This document shows, piece by piece, positions 33,404 to 42,151 of a stretch of 64,000 nt of DNA. Position numbers and translations under genes: made by a program. The number at the start of each line of letters is the position of its first letter. The stretch's first letter is position 1. This DNA comes from Bacillus litorisediminis (lineage in GTDB: Bacteria; Bacillota; Bacilli; Bacillales; JC228), in the NCBI RefSeq assembly GCF_022808645.1, contig NZ_JAKZKT010000017.1:1-64000 (forward strand), in the 5' to 3' direction. The notes below the pieces were generated by a model, which worked only from the letters and a program-made list of their open reading frames with translations, searched no databases and was not told the DNA's origin.

Positions 33404-34615
33404 ATGCAATACGTATGGGGAATCTTTGGTATTGTTGTTCTGCTTTTAATAGCTTTTTTATTTTCTATTGCGAAAACAAAAATTAAGCTTCGAACCATTT
33501 TAGGCGGTTTATTGTTACAAATTTTAATTGCCTACTCCGTATTAAAATGGGAGTGGGGCAGAATGGTCTTTAATTGGCTGACTAATCGAGTCAATGAAAT
33601 TGTCGATGCGGCAGCAGATGGAATCGCATTCTTATTTGGTCCGATCTTACCCGAGAACGGAGTGATTTTTGCCTTTCAGGTGTTGCCGGTCGTTATCTTT
33701 TTTTCCGCTTTAATATCCGTTTTATATTACATAAAGGTGATGCAATTATTTATTAAATTCATCGGAGGAGGTCTCGCCAAGTTATTAGGGACGAGAAAAG
33801 CGGAGTCGATGTCGGCTGCAGCCAATATTTTTGTGGGACAAACCGAAGCTCCACTTGTAGTTAGGCCATTTTTAAGTCATATGACAGCTTCTGAATTATT
33901 TGCGGTTATGACGGGAGGACTTGCCTCGGTTGCCGGTTCCACTTTAATTGGATATTCTTTATTGGGCGTTCCATTAGAATATTTACTGGCAGCGAGCTTC
34001 ATGGCAGCTCCGGCAGGATTAATCATGGCCAAAATATTTGTACCTGAAACAGAATCTAGAGACGAACCCAATGAATATGAAATGGAAGTAGATAAAGAAT
34101 CGGTCAATGTTATTGATGCAGCTGCAAGAGGTGCCAGTGTCGGCTTACAGCTTGCCCTTAATATCGGGGCGATGCTGCTTGCATTTATTGGCTTGATTGC
34201 TGTAATTAATTATTTCTTAGGGAATATTGGAGAACTCTTTGGTTTTGAAGGTTTAACATTAGAATTGATATTAGGCTATATTTTTTCACCGATTGCATTT
34301 GTCATTGGTGTTCCTTGGAATGAAGCGGTTGAAGCTGGAAATTATATAGGTCAAAAACTCATTTTAAACGAATTTGTGGCCTACTCTAATTTCGCTCCTG
34401 AAATCCCTAACCTTTCTTCAAAGGCGGTTGCCATTATCAGCTTTGCCCTGTGCGGATTTGCCAATATTTCGTCTCTTGCGATTATTTTAGGCGGATTAGG
34501 AAGTTTAGCACCGGGACGGCGAGATGATCTTGCAAGAATGGGTGTCAGGGCCATTATTGCAGGGAGTTTAGCTTCATTGCTTAGCGGAGCGATTGCCGGT
34601 ATGTTTGTTCCATAA
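33404..34615 (+). CDS. Concentrative nucleoside transporter (NupC/NupG family)
   Basis: 403-residue membrane protein of the CNT family with about ten segments. The motif FVGQTEAPLVVRPFL binds the nucleobase region, and NEFVAYSNF is the matching helix motif. GALISVLYYI-type helices and the FALCGFANISSLAIILGGL segment also match. It imports nucleosides with protons or sodium. An AGGAGGGAG site lies about seven bases before the ATG. Bacillus species carry several paralogues (nupC, nupG, yutK), and I cannot tell which this is. Confidence 0.92.
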   Translation: MQYVWGIFGIVVLLLIAFLFSIAKTKIKLRTILGGLLLQILIAYSVLKWEWGRMVFNWLTNRVNEIVDAAADGIAFLFGPILPENGVIFAFQVLPVVIFFSALISVLYYIKVMQLFIKFIGGGLAKLLGTRKAESMSAAANIFVGQTEAPLVVRPFLSHMTASELFAVMTGGLASVAGSTLIGYSLLGVPLEYLLAASFMAAPAGLIMAKIFVPETESRDEPNEYEMEVDKESVNVIDAAARGASVGLQLALNIGAMLLAFIGLIAVINYFLGNIGELFGFEGLTLELILGYIFSPIAFVIGVPWNEAVEAGNYIGQKLILNEFVAYSNFAPEIPNLSSKAVAIISFALCGFANISSLAIILGGLGSLAPGRRDDLARMGVRAIIAGSLASLLSGAIAGMFVP

Positions 34616-34800
34616 ACTGTTTCTTGCAGGATGAGAGATTAAAGGCTGTATGTCTTTGCCTTTTTTCGTTATGCAGATTCATATCTTGGATATCCACCAA
34701 ATTCTATACATTTTTGACAAGAATTAGCTATATATTTTTTACATATCGTAATTGCGATTATTGTGGAATCCTCTAAAATAGAGTACAAGGAGGTTTCATA

Positions 34801-35037
34801 ATGTCCGTACGAATTAAAGTCACCTTAGATGAAGCACTAAAAATGCGAGGAAATATGAAGCAAAAGGAGCTTATCGAGCTAATTAAGCAAAAAACCGGAG
34901 AAAATGTCCGGGCTGCAAGTGTCAGTGAGCTTAAAAATAATCAAAGAACCTCTCTAAATACAAGATTATTAGCATTAATAGCTCAAGCTCTTGAAATACA
35001 GGACATTCGTGAACTACTCACAATCGAATGGGACTAA
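34801..35037 (+). CDS. Small XRE/Cro-type helix-turn-helix protein
   Basis: 78-residue protein that is almost entirely a lambda-repressor-like HTH. Helices 2 and 3 fit QKELIELIKQKTG and RAASVSELKNNQR, followed by LNTRLLALIAQALEIQDIRELLTIEWD, as in the Cro/C1 family. AAGGAGG lies seven bases before the ATG. It stands alone with its own promoter region and terminators. No phage genes are nearby, so it is probably a domesticated regulator. Confidence 0.8.
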   Translation: MSVRIKVTLDEALKMRGNMKQKELIELIKQKTGENVRAASVSELKNNQRTSLNTRLLALIAQALEIQDIRELLTIEWD

Positions 35038-35050
35038 ATAAAGCTTCATT

Positions 35051-35082
35051 AAAAGCTCGGCCTTTCAAAAGGCGGGCTTTTT
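35051..35082 (+). terminator. Terminator of the HTH gene
   Basis: Imperfect 14-bp stem (35051-35064 with 35069-35082) ending in TTTTT. Confidence 0.75.
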
Positions 35083-35093
35083 AATATAATATT

Positions 35094-35123
35094 AAAAGAC
35101 CTTCCACCCAAGGAAGGTCTTTT
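35094..35123. terminator. Bidirectional terminator before btuD end
   Basis: 12-bp perfect stem (35094-35105 with 35112-35123) made of AAAAGACCTTCC and its complement. It ends the convergent btuD transcript and can also stop the HTH transcript. Confidence 0.85.
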
Positions 35124-35127
35124 TCAT

Positions 35128-36585
35128 TTATTCCTTGCCGACTGCCTGGATTGCCTCACTGACAGCCTCATAGACACATTTTCCTATTCCTTTTCCCAAA
35201 TCAGTAATAGGGCCTGCGTACTGAATATATGTTCCCTTTTGCGTGGCAGCTAGCAAGATACTGTCAGTGGCAGTTCCTGTTGCAGTGGTATCGGAAAGAG
35301 CATCCTTGACCCTTAAATCTGATAAAGCCTTTGCCTTTGCTTCAGTAGCTGTAACAACTCCTTGAAGAAAAGCTTCCTCTGAGAGATGCCCATTAACAAA
35401 AATCATTATATTAATTGTCCCGGGCTGAAAGGCACGAGGAAAGAGATAGGACTTCGAAACATCAACAGCGCCGCCAATTCCTGCTGTCACCACTGAAAAA
35501 AGTGAAACAGTGCCGTCACTATATTCCTTAATCACACAGTGTTTTAACGGAATAGCCGTCATCATCCCGACAGTATCTGAAACTCGGAATCCTTCTTCAT
35601 GCAAATACTGTTTCATTTCCAAAGTGCTATTCTCACAATGATAATCGATGCTTACATGGCGATTTACAAAAGTTGAAAACCAGCCAATTCCTGAATTAAC
35701 AACAGAAGAGGAAATGGTTTTTAAAGGAAACGGGGACTGAAATACAATATGCTTAGGCTTAATTGAAAGAGTCTGGGATGTAATCATTTCTGTTTCATCC
35801 TCCTGCTCGTTATTCGGCATGATTGCAAGCTGCGGCCGCGGCATATTAGGATGAGGCTGTCTCCTTACATCTGTATGGTACACTTCCTGTACTCTGTCCT
35901 CTGTTAATACCTCCCATGGCGAGCCAATCGAAACGATTTTTCCGTTATCCATTAAAATTAGCCTGTCACAATATAGACTTGCCAGGTTTAAATCATGAAA
36001 AATAGAAACAACAGTAAGCTGCTTCTGTTTGGTCCGCTGTTTTAATAGATCCATTAGTACTTTTTGGTGAGACAAATCTAAATGATTCGTAGGTTCGTCT
36101 AGAAGAAAAATCTCTGGCTTCTGAGCTAAAGCCTGTGCGAGAAATACCCGCTGTCTTTCGCCGCCACTTAAACTTAGCACATCCTTATCTTGATACTGCA
36201 TTAAATTAGTATAGTCTAATGCGTCTTTTACCGCTTGTTCATCGGCATCTGACCATTGCTTAAATAATCCTTTTTGATAAGGGTAACGTCCAAAGGAAAC
36301 GGTTTCCTTTACAGAAAAAGAAAAAGAGGATTCAGTGCTTTGCGGAAGGACAGCCAATATTTTTGCAAGTTCGGCTGGCTTATAAGAAGCCAATTGCTTT
36401 TCATTAATAAAAATCTCTCCTGAAGCTGCTGGAAGCACCCCGCTAATCAGCTTAAGCAATGTGGTCTTACCGCTTCCATTCGGCCCTAAAATGCCGATAA
36501 ACTCTCCCCTGCCAACTGTAAAACTGACATCCGAAACAATGATGTTGTTATCATATCCGCCAAATATATGATCAATCTTTAACAT
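35128..36585 (-). CDS. btuD: Cobalamin ABC transporter ATPase BtuD fused to CbiZ
   Basis: 485-residue bifunctional protein. Residues 1-255 are a FecE/BtuD-type ATPase with Walker A GPNGSGKT (34-41), signature LSGGERQRV and Walker B IFLLDEPTNHLD. Residues from about 275 are a CbiZ domain, an adenosylcobinamide amidohydrolase (GIGGAVDVSKSYLFP, AATEAKAKAL-type helix, DATGT-like TTATGTATDSILLA). CbiZ salvages incomplete corrinoids to cobyric acid. The fusion would couple uptake with remodelling. The start overlaps btuC by 14 bases. B. subtilis YvrA is a related fusion. Controlled by the upstream riboswitch. Confidence 0.92.
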   Translation of the reverse strand: MLKIDHIFGGYDNNIIVSDVSFTVGRGEFIGILGPNGSGKTTLLKLISGVLPAASGEIFINEKQLASYKPAELAKILAVLPQSTESSFSFSVKETVSFGRYPYQKGLFKQWSDADEQAVKDALDYTNLMQYQDKDVLSLSGGERQRVFLAQALAQKPEIFLLDEPTNHLDLSHQKVLMDLLKQRTKQKQLTVVSIFHDLNLASLYCDRLILMDNGKIVSIGSPWEVLTEDRVQEVYHTDVRRQPHPNMPRPQLAIMPNNEQEDETEMITSQTLSIKPKHIVFQSPFPLKTISSSVVNSGIGWFSTFVNRHVSIDYHCENSTLEMKQYLHEEGFRVSDTVGMMTAIPLKHCVIKEYSDGTVSLFSVVTAGIGGAVDVSKSYLFPRAFQPGTINIMIFVNGHLSEEAFLQGVVTATEAKAKALSDLRVKDALSDTTATGTATDSILLAATQKGTYIQYAGPITDLGKGIGKCVYEAVSEAIQAVGKE

Positions 36586-37621
36586 AGGATCCTCTTCCTT
36601 CTAAACGTCCGCGCAGTAAAAGCATAGCGAATACCGGAGCCCCGATGATTGAGGTAATCACTCCGATTGGAAGTTCACTTGGTGAGATAATTGTACGAGA
36701 AACCAAATCCGCTACTATTAAAAACCCTGCCCCGATAATCGTGGACAATGGCAAGAGATGCTTATGATTGGTACCCCACAGAAGTCTTGCTAAGTGAGGG
36801 ATGACTAACCCGACAAATCCAATAGTTCCTGAAACTGCTACTGCTGAACCAGTTAACATTGAAGCTGCTAATAGAATCCATAATTTTCTGCGCTGGACAT
36901 GAACTCCTAAATGCTTCGCTTTTTCTTCCCCAAACGATAAAACATTTAATTCATGGCTATTAAAAATAAGAATAAGACTGCCAATAAAGAAGAAAGGCAG
37001 TATTAGCTGAATATATTCCCAGCCCCTCATCGAAACACTGCCAAGCAGCCATCCGATAATCTGTCTTAGTTCATCACCCGATAAAGCAATCAATAACGAA
37101 ATAAAAGCGCCGATAAAGGAGTTAAAAATAATACCAGTTAGAATAATGGTTGCAACTGACATACTTTTGGAAGCTAATCGGGCAAATAAAAGAACTAACA
37201 GAATGGTGAGAAATGCGAAACATATACTTAAAACGGGCAGCGTAAAAGAATGTAACCCCGGGATAGAAAGTCCCAGGTACAATACGATGACTGCACCAAG
37301 GGATGCTCCCGAGGAAACGCCCAATGTATAAGGGTCTGCCAAAGGATTTTTTAATAATCCCTGAAAGGCTGCTCCAGCGATTGCAAGTGAGGCCCCGATT
37401 AATCCCGCTAACAATACCCTGGGCAAACGGATACTTAGAACAATACTCTCATACATCGGGTCTACTGCAAATGACGCAGAAAATAATTCATTAAATATGC
37501 TCCCGATAATAGCTGAAACTGGAACCTGAATACTTCCTACTGAGATTCCAATGATAAGCGAAACAATTAAAAATACACTTGCAAGTAAATAAGCTCCTAG
37601 CTTATAAGTCTTTAAAAACAT
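36572..37621 (-). CDS. btuC: Cobalamin ABC transporter permease BtuC
   Basis: 349-residue FecCD-family permease with about ten segments. Conserved marks are RLPRVLLAGLIGASLAIAGAAFQGLLKNPLADPYTLGVSSGASLGA at the start and FVGLVIPHLARLLWGTNH before the coupling helix. It overlaps btuF by 20 bases and btuD by 14, so translation is coupled; no independent ribosome binding site is seen at the ATG. Length and plan match BtuC/YvrB. Confidence 0.94.
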   Translation of the reverse strand: MFLKTYKLGAYLLASVFLIVSLIIGISVGSIQVPVSAIIGSIFNELFSASFAVDPMYESIVLSIRLPRVLLAGLIGASLAIAGAAFQGLLKNPLADPYTLGVSSGASLGAVIVLYLGLSIPGLHSFTLPVLSICFAFLTILLVLLFARLASKSMSVATIILTGIIFNSFIGAFISLLIALSGDELRQIIGWLLGSVSMRGWEYIQLILPFFFIGSLILIFNSHELNVLSFGEEKAKHLGVHVQRRKLWILLAASMLTGSAVAVSGTIGFVGLVIPHLARLLWGTNHKHLLPLSTIIGAGFLIVADLVSRTIISPSELPIGVITSIIGAPVFAMLLLRGRLEGRGSYVKD

Positions 37622-38609
37622 CAGGGTAAACCGCCTTAGCTAACTCTTTTACACCTTCTATCAGTCTTGGACCTGAACGGGCAACTAAATCAGAATGAAC
37701 ATCATATACCTGTTTGGATTGAATCGCCGTGACTTGACTCCAGCCTTCTCGGGCTAGGACTTGTTCAGCTGCATCAGGAGTGTAGTACCCATAAGTGGTA
37801 ATAATAACATCCGGATTTTTTTCTACGATGGCTTCTTCTGTCATCGGCTGCCATCCTTCTAAGTCTTCTGCAATATTAGTTGCATTAATCGCTTCGAGCA
37901 TTTCGTGCATAAAGGTATTCGTACCTGTAGTGTAAATTTCAGGCTCTGCACCAACCTCAATAAATACTTTTTTTCGATTTTCTTCTGGGATGGTTGCTGC
38001 CATGTCCTTTATTTTTTGCAATTCATCCTTCATCGAAGCGACAATCTCTCCAGCTTTTTCTGATGTTCCAGTAGCTTCTCCTACTAATTCAATAGAGCGA
38101 TAAACATCTTCAAAAGAGGTTGCATTATTTACAAATAAAACCGTTAATCCCGCCTCTTTCAATTGATCAAGACTATCCTTGCTGCTGACAGCTGTCGATT
38201 CATGGGCAAGAACAAGATCCGGCTGAAGCGAAATAATCTTCTCAAGATTAATTTCCATTCCTCCGATTTTTTCTTTTTCTAAGGCTTCTTCAGGATAGTT
38301 ATCAAAGTCTGTCACACCTACAACCTGTTCACCCAATCCGAGAGCGTAGGCTATTTCTGTATTGCTCGGAATAAGCGAAACAATCCGCTCTGGCTTTGCA
38401 TCAATTGTAATCTCATTATCTAGTGCATCTGTAACCGTAACCGGAAACGCAGTTTCTTCTGGTGCCCCTTCTTGTTTATTATCCTCGTTATTTTGGCTTT
38501 GTGCCTGTTTTGTATCATTTGGATTTTCCGTTTCTTCCTGACTCCCACAAGCAACCATCATACTGATCGCAATGAATAGAGTTAAACTTAGCTGTAGCCA
38601 TTTTTTCAT
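37602..38609 (-). CDS. btuF: Cobalamin-binding lipoprotein BtuF
   Basis: 335-residue extracellular binding protein. The start at 38609 gives MKKWLQLSLTLFIAISMMVAC with a lipobox ending in Cys; AAAGGAG lies nine bases upstream. After a short N/Q/E-rich linker the domain has PERIVSLIPSNTEIAYALGLGEQVVGVTDF and DLVLAHE, typical of BtuF-like cobalamin and iron-complex binding proteins. The cobalamin riboswitch directly upstream supports B12 rather than a siderophore as ligand. Confidence 0.93.
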   Translation of the reverse strand: MKKWLQLSLTLFIAISMMVACGSQEETENPNDTKQAQSQNNEDNKQEGAPEETAFPVTVTDALDNEITIDAKPERIVSLIPSNTEIAYALGLGEQVVGVTDFDNYPEEALEKEKIGGMEINLEKIISLQPDLVLAHESTAVSSKDSLDQLKEAGLTVLFVNNATSFEDVYRSIELVGEATGTSEKAGEIVASMKDELQKIKDMAATIPEENRKKVFIEVGAEPEIYTTGTNTFMHEMLEAINATNIAEDLEGWQPMTEEAIVEKNPDVIITTYGYYTPDAAEQVLAREGWSQVTAIQSKQVYDVHSDLVARSGPRLIEGVKELAKAVYPDVFKDL

Positions 38610-38632
38610 TTTCTTTTTCTCCTTTCCCAAAT

Positions 38633-38660
38633 AAAAAAAGCATCCCTACTAAGGGAATGC
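38633..38660 (-). terminator. Expression-platform terminator of the cobalamin riboswitch
   Basis: On the minus strand an 8-bp stem (GCATTCCC, with AGGGATGC after four bases) is followed by seven T (38633-38639). It lies between the aptamer and btuF, and probably forms when B12 is bound. Confidence 0.85.
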
Positions 38661-38761
38661 CCTGAAGATGGTTGAATCGACATGTAAAAATAATCTATTG
38701 TACTTAGAACAAATCTGTCGAAGTCAAACACCCTCCTATCCTCGTAGGCTTTGTGTTGAAA

Positions 38762-38930
38762 ATATAGGCAGGTCTCCTGGCTCATGGTCATCACTTTTTA
38801 CGCCTTCCCATACAATTCGTACAGTGGCCTGCTGTAAAAAGCTCCCATTTACAGTGGCGGGACCGCGTTGGAATTTCACCAACTTCCCTTTTAAGCTAGT
38901 CCTAACGGATAGCACCCATATTTAAAGCAT
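38762..38930 (-). ncRNA. Cobalamin (B12) riboswitch
   Basis: On the minus strand the B12 box AGCCAGGAGACCTGCC is at 38767-38782. Upstream in the RNA lie GGGAAGTTGGTG, then GCGGTCCCGCCACTGTA, in the order expected for the aptamer core. The 5' end (GGTGCTATCCG) is near 38930. Together with the downstream terminator it should repress btuF-btuC-btuD when cobalamin is plentiful. It fills most of the 479-bp gap up to 39088. Confidence 0.95.
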
Positions 38931-39039
38931 ATGTAATTGATTACATTGTTCATTATACACAATATTAGTTTGAAATGTATATATAGGAATTTTAGCCGGT
39001 TTAAATGAGGGGTTTGTGATGATATCGTCTCATTTAAAT

Positions 39040-39075
39040 TAAAGAAAATGCCACCCCTACACCTAGTGGGATGGC
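39040..39075 (-). terminator. Terminator of the DUF2512 gene
   Basis: 8-bp stem with one G-T pair (39050-39057 with 39068-39075), followed by TTTTCTTT on the minus strand. Confidence 0.75.
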
Positions 39076-39088
39076 CTTCACATTTGCT

Positions 39089-39553
39089 TTACTTAGGCTC
39101 GTCTGGATTATAATTATTGTTTTTAGGTTCAAACTCTTCAGCTGTTTCCATTGCATAGTTTTCTCTTAACGCAGGCGTTGTTCTTCCATTATTCCGATCA
39201 ACCGTATCCTTATCCGCATAAGCCATATAACGATGGAAGAAAATTTCTCCGATAGTTACGGCTGCTGCTGCTATTAGAGATGCGGTTACATATGGATAAT
39301 CAGGAACGTCAACTAACATCACAGCCATTGCCCATATTGTAAGAAAGGCAAGTCCAAAATCTGCAATCGATGCAATCGTATTATTTGTTCTTGGCAAGAT
39401 TCCACGATCGCCTACATAATAAGAGATGAGTGTTAACACTACTGAAATCCAAAATACATTGCCAAATGTCATGCGAAACATTACTGTCAACACAAGCCAT
39501 AGAACAGCTAGAATAAGTAAAAATTTAATTCCTAAACCACGTAAATTTCCCAT
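39089..39553 (-). CDS. YndM-family (DUF2512) membrane protein
   Basis: 154-residue protein with four membrane helices in the first 110 residues (GIKFLLILAVLWLVLTVMF, VFWISVVLTLISYYVGDRGILPR, ASIADFGLAFLTIWAMAVML, VTASLIAAAAVTIGEIFFHRYM) and a hydrophilic, Asn-rich tail. This is the DUF2512/YndM layout. AGGAGGATG precedes the ATG. Its role is unknown. It has a separate terminator. Confidence 0.85.
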   Translation of the reverse strand: MGNLRGLGIKFLLILAVLWLVLTVMFRMTFGNVFWISVVLTLISYYVGDRGILPRTNNTIASIADFGLAFLTIWAMAVMLVDVPDYPYVTASLIAAAAVTIGEIFFHRYMAYADKDTVDRNNGRTTPALRENYAMETAEEFEPKNNNYNPDEPK

Positions 39554-39658
39554 GTTTGCATCCTCCTAAAGAGTAGTCAGTTATAGTTTGATTCATTTTT
39601 AGCAAAATATTCATGATTACATTGATTCTGGTACATAAGGAATCCTCTAAAAAAGAAA

Positions 39659-39687
39659 AGGACTGTCCTAAATCTTTCGGACAGTCC
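39659..39687 (-). terminator. Terminator of the AI-2E gene
   Basis: 9-bp perfect stem (39660-39668 with 39679-39687), followed by TTTTCTTTTTT on the minus strand. Confidence 0.88.
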
Positions 39688-39694
39688 CTTACCA

Positions 39695-40804
39695 TTAACT
39701 CTCGATGATTTGTTCATTTAAGATGCGTTTTCGCTCTTTAAGAAATTGAGCAATGTTGATGACAATGGTTTTTGATACAGCATAGAAAGGAATGGCTAAA
39801 ACCATGCCAAGAATTCCAGCAATATTCCCTGCTACTAATAATAAAATAATGATGGTTGCCGGATGGATTTTTAACTGTTTTCCGATAATTAATGGAGATA
39901 TAACATTTCCTTCTAACTGCTGAGCAATTACTATAACGACTACAGTTAAGATAGCCTTCATAGGTGAATCAAACAGGGCAATAATCACAGCCGGTGCTCC
40001 ACCCAGGATAGGTCCTATATAAGGGATAATGTTAGTGACCAATACCACCATCGCTAATATTAGTGCATAAGGCAAGTCAATAATTAAATACCCGATAAAG
40101 GACAGAGTTCCGACAAATAAAGCTACGGTCACCTGCCCCTGTATATAGGATGCTAACGTATTATTCGTATCTTTCATTGTTTTTAAAGCTTCATCCCGAT
40201 AAGCGGCAGGCAATAAACGCGCAACACCATCAGGAAACTTATGCCCATCTCTAAACATATAAAATAACAAGAATGGTACCGTTACAACCGTAATCGTAAA
40301 ATTGGCAACAAAACCAAGAATAGCAGAAATGCTATTGGTGATCGTCTCAGGAATAGCACTTCCAATTTCAGTTAGCTTTTCTTCAATATCATCAATGGTT
40401 ATGTATTCTTGTGTCATCACCCATTTAAACTGAGGGCTATCTGAAACATCTTCAAAAAAATCCATGCTTTGTGCCGCATATCTTGGCATATCATTAATTA
40501 ATTGTTTAAATTGGTTGGACACAGCTGGAATAAAATAGCTCAGCATGAGTGAAAACAAACCGGCAATGGCCAGATACACGATAATAATCGAAAGCGTTCT
40601 CGGTATTTTGAGCAGCTGAAGTCTTTTCACAAGCGGATTCAGCAAATAAAACAGAAAGCCAGAAATTAAAATAGGGAAAAATAAGGTAGATATAAAGATC
40701 CCTACCGGCTCAAAAACGAAAGCTATTTTTGTACTTATATAAATAATCGCAACAACTAACAGTATTTGCAGTGTCCAAAATTGTAACTTTGATTTAACCA
40801 CCAT
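39695..40804 (-). CDS. AI-2E-family membrane transporter
   Basis: 369-residue protein with about eight segments, including the family motif NIIPYIGPILGGAPAVIIAL and QQLEGNVISPLIIGKQLKIHP, which is the strongest AI-2E family signature. Members export small metabolites or ions (autoinducer-2 in one case, sodium/proton exchange in others); the substrate here is not predictable. AGGAGGAC lies just before the ATG. Monocistronic. Confidence 0.92.
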   Translation of the reverse strand: MVVKSKLQFWTLQILLVVAIIYISTKIAFVFEPVGIFISTLFFPILISGFLFYLLNPLVKRLQLLKIPRTLSIIIVYLAIAGLFSLMLSYFIPAVSNQFKQLINDMPRYAAQSMDFFEDVSDSPQFKWVMTQEYITIDDIEEKLTEIGSAIPETITNSISAILGFVANFTITVVTVPFLLFYMFRDGHKFPDGVARLLPAAYRDEALKTMKDTNNTLASYIQGQVTVALFVGTLSFIGYLIIDLPYALILAMVVLVTNIIPYIGPILGGAPAVIIALFDSPMKAILTVVVIVIAQQLEGNVISPLIIGKQLKIHPATIIILLLVAGNIAGILGMVLAIPFYAVSKTIVINIAQFLKERKRILNEQIIES

Positions 40805-41135
40805 AGTCCTCCTAATTAAAATTCTCCTCTTGATCTTAATTTTAGAACAGATATTTTATATTTTTAAATGGATACCTTCCATTATAGACAAATTTTTCAT
40901 ACTTTATTTCCCTAAGATTAGTAGAAACTTCATGCGTCTTATTCTTACTAGTTTCAAAGTAAACTGCCCTTTGCCTTCTTTATGAACCTGCTCATGATTT
41001 TGCCTCTTTCTTTTCTATCTTTTCCTTTAAATATTTCAGACTTTGATGTAAATAAACATATAACGTGCAACGTCATTCGGATTTATCTAAAATGATAGTA
41101 TCCCTGTAAGAAATATACGTAAAGGAGTGCACGAG
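40805..41135. other. 331-bp divergent intergenic region
   Basis: It must contain the AI-2E promoter (minus) and the osmC promoter (plus). I see no coding frame, repeat, riboswitch or recognisable operator in it. The right end holds AAAGGAGTG, the osmC ribosome binding site. Confidence 0.6.
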
Positions 41136-41579
41136 ATGGCTGAACACCATTTTCATTTAAAAACGAATTGGCCGGGATTGCGCAATGATGTCGGCGACCT
41201 GGAAGCTAAAAATTTAAAAACGAAAATTTCGATCCCTCAAGAGATGGATGGCCCCGAAGTAGGAACCAATCCGGATGAAATGTTGCTAGGTGCAGCCGCA
41301 ACCTGCTACATTATTACGTTAGCCGCAATGATGGAACGGTCCTCTTTAGAGAAAAAAGAGCTATACATGGAATCCGAAGGAATTGTTGTTGTAACAAATG
41401 GGGTGTTTACCTATAAAAAAATTATTCACCGCCCAACGATCATTCTGAAAGAAAACGCATCTGAAAACGACCGTAAACTAGCCCTTAAGCTTGCGAAAAA
41501 AGCTGAATCTTCCTGTATGATTTCACGTGCTATAAAAGGGAATGTAGAGATTGAGCTTAAAGCAAACATAATAGCTTAG
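41136..41579 (+). CDS. OsmC/Ohr-family peroxiredoxin-like protein
   Basis: 147-residue thiol protein. The two conserved Cys are in GAAATCYIITLAAMMER and AESSCMISRAIKGNVEIEL, and GTNPDEMLLGAAATC is the family motif. Such proteins reduce organic hydroperoxides as homodimers. The ATG at 41136 follows AAAGGAGTG by about six bases; a GTG within that site was rejected. It belongs to the YhfA/SACOL-type OsmC branch rather than classical Ohr. No OhrR regulator is adjacent. Confidence 0.88.
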   Translation: MAEHHFHLKTNWPGLRNDVGDLEAKNLKTKISIPQEMDGPEVGTNPDEMLLGAAATCYIITLAAMMERSSLEKKELYMESEGIVVVTNGVFTYKKIIHRPTIILKENASENDRKLALKLAKKAESSCMISRAIKGNVEIELKANIIA

Positions 41580-41613
41580 AGAATTGGGTACCGATATGGT
41601 GCCCCTTTATTCT

Positions 41614-42138
41614 TTATTTTTCTATTCCTCTGGCTTTTAAAATATCTTGTATGACTTCAATATGTAAGGAAGCCCATGCCTTTTCATGAAAATGAAGCAT
41701 TACACTCAGTGATAAAATCGTTACATACAAAATTATAAAGGTGAGCCAAAGCATCGATCCATCCTTAAAAAGGAATTCCTGCAATTGCTTTGAAAAGATA
41801 AATAATAGCCATGGCCCAGCTGATACAAAAATAGGAATAATCCCAGACCCGTTTTTCTCTTTCACCATTTTATAGTAAATATCGATTAAGGTTTTGGTTT
41901 CAATTGTTTCATAAAAATCTTGTATTTCCCTAATCTCTTTTAATTCCCTGTTCTGGTCATATCGTAAATGGGTATGATTTGAATTTTTTAATTTCACATA
42001 AAATTTATGGGCATCGCCCCGAAACGAAAGCAATTTACCATTCCTCCCCAAGGTTAATAAGGATTGAGGGTAAGAAAAATCCCGTTCAAACCGATTTACA
42101 CCATCGATTCTTAGGTTTCGTTTCAGGAAGGAAATCAT
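41614..42138 (-). CDS. Hypothetical protein with two membrane helices
   Basis: 174-residue protein not recognised. The first 95 residues are hydrophilic, charged and probably cytoplasmic (such as RELKEIREIQDFYETIETKTLID). Two membrane helices follow (IIPIFVSAGPWLLFIFS and MLWLTFIILYVTILSLSVMLHF), and the tail ends EVIQDILKARGIEK. It lies 13 bases after the epimerase gene on the same strand and is probably cotranscribed with it. The start has only a weak ribosome binding site. Confidence 0.65.
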   Translation of the reverse strand: MISFLKRNLRIDGVNRFERDFSYPQSLLTLGRNGKLLSFRGDAHKFYVKLKNSNHTHLRYDQNRELKEIREIQDFYETIETKTLIDIYYKMVKEKNGSGIIPIFVSAGPWLLFIFSKQLQEFLFKDGSMLWLTFIILYVTILSLSVMLHFHEKAWASLHIEVIQDILKARGIEK

Positions 42139-42151
42139 ACATATTTTATCA

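Noticed and set aside
34801-35037. XRE-type protein as sign of a prophage
   Set aside because: No integrase, structural or lysis genes are nearby, and the neighbours are core genes.
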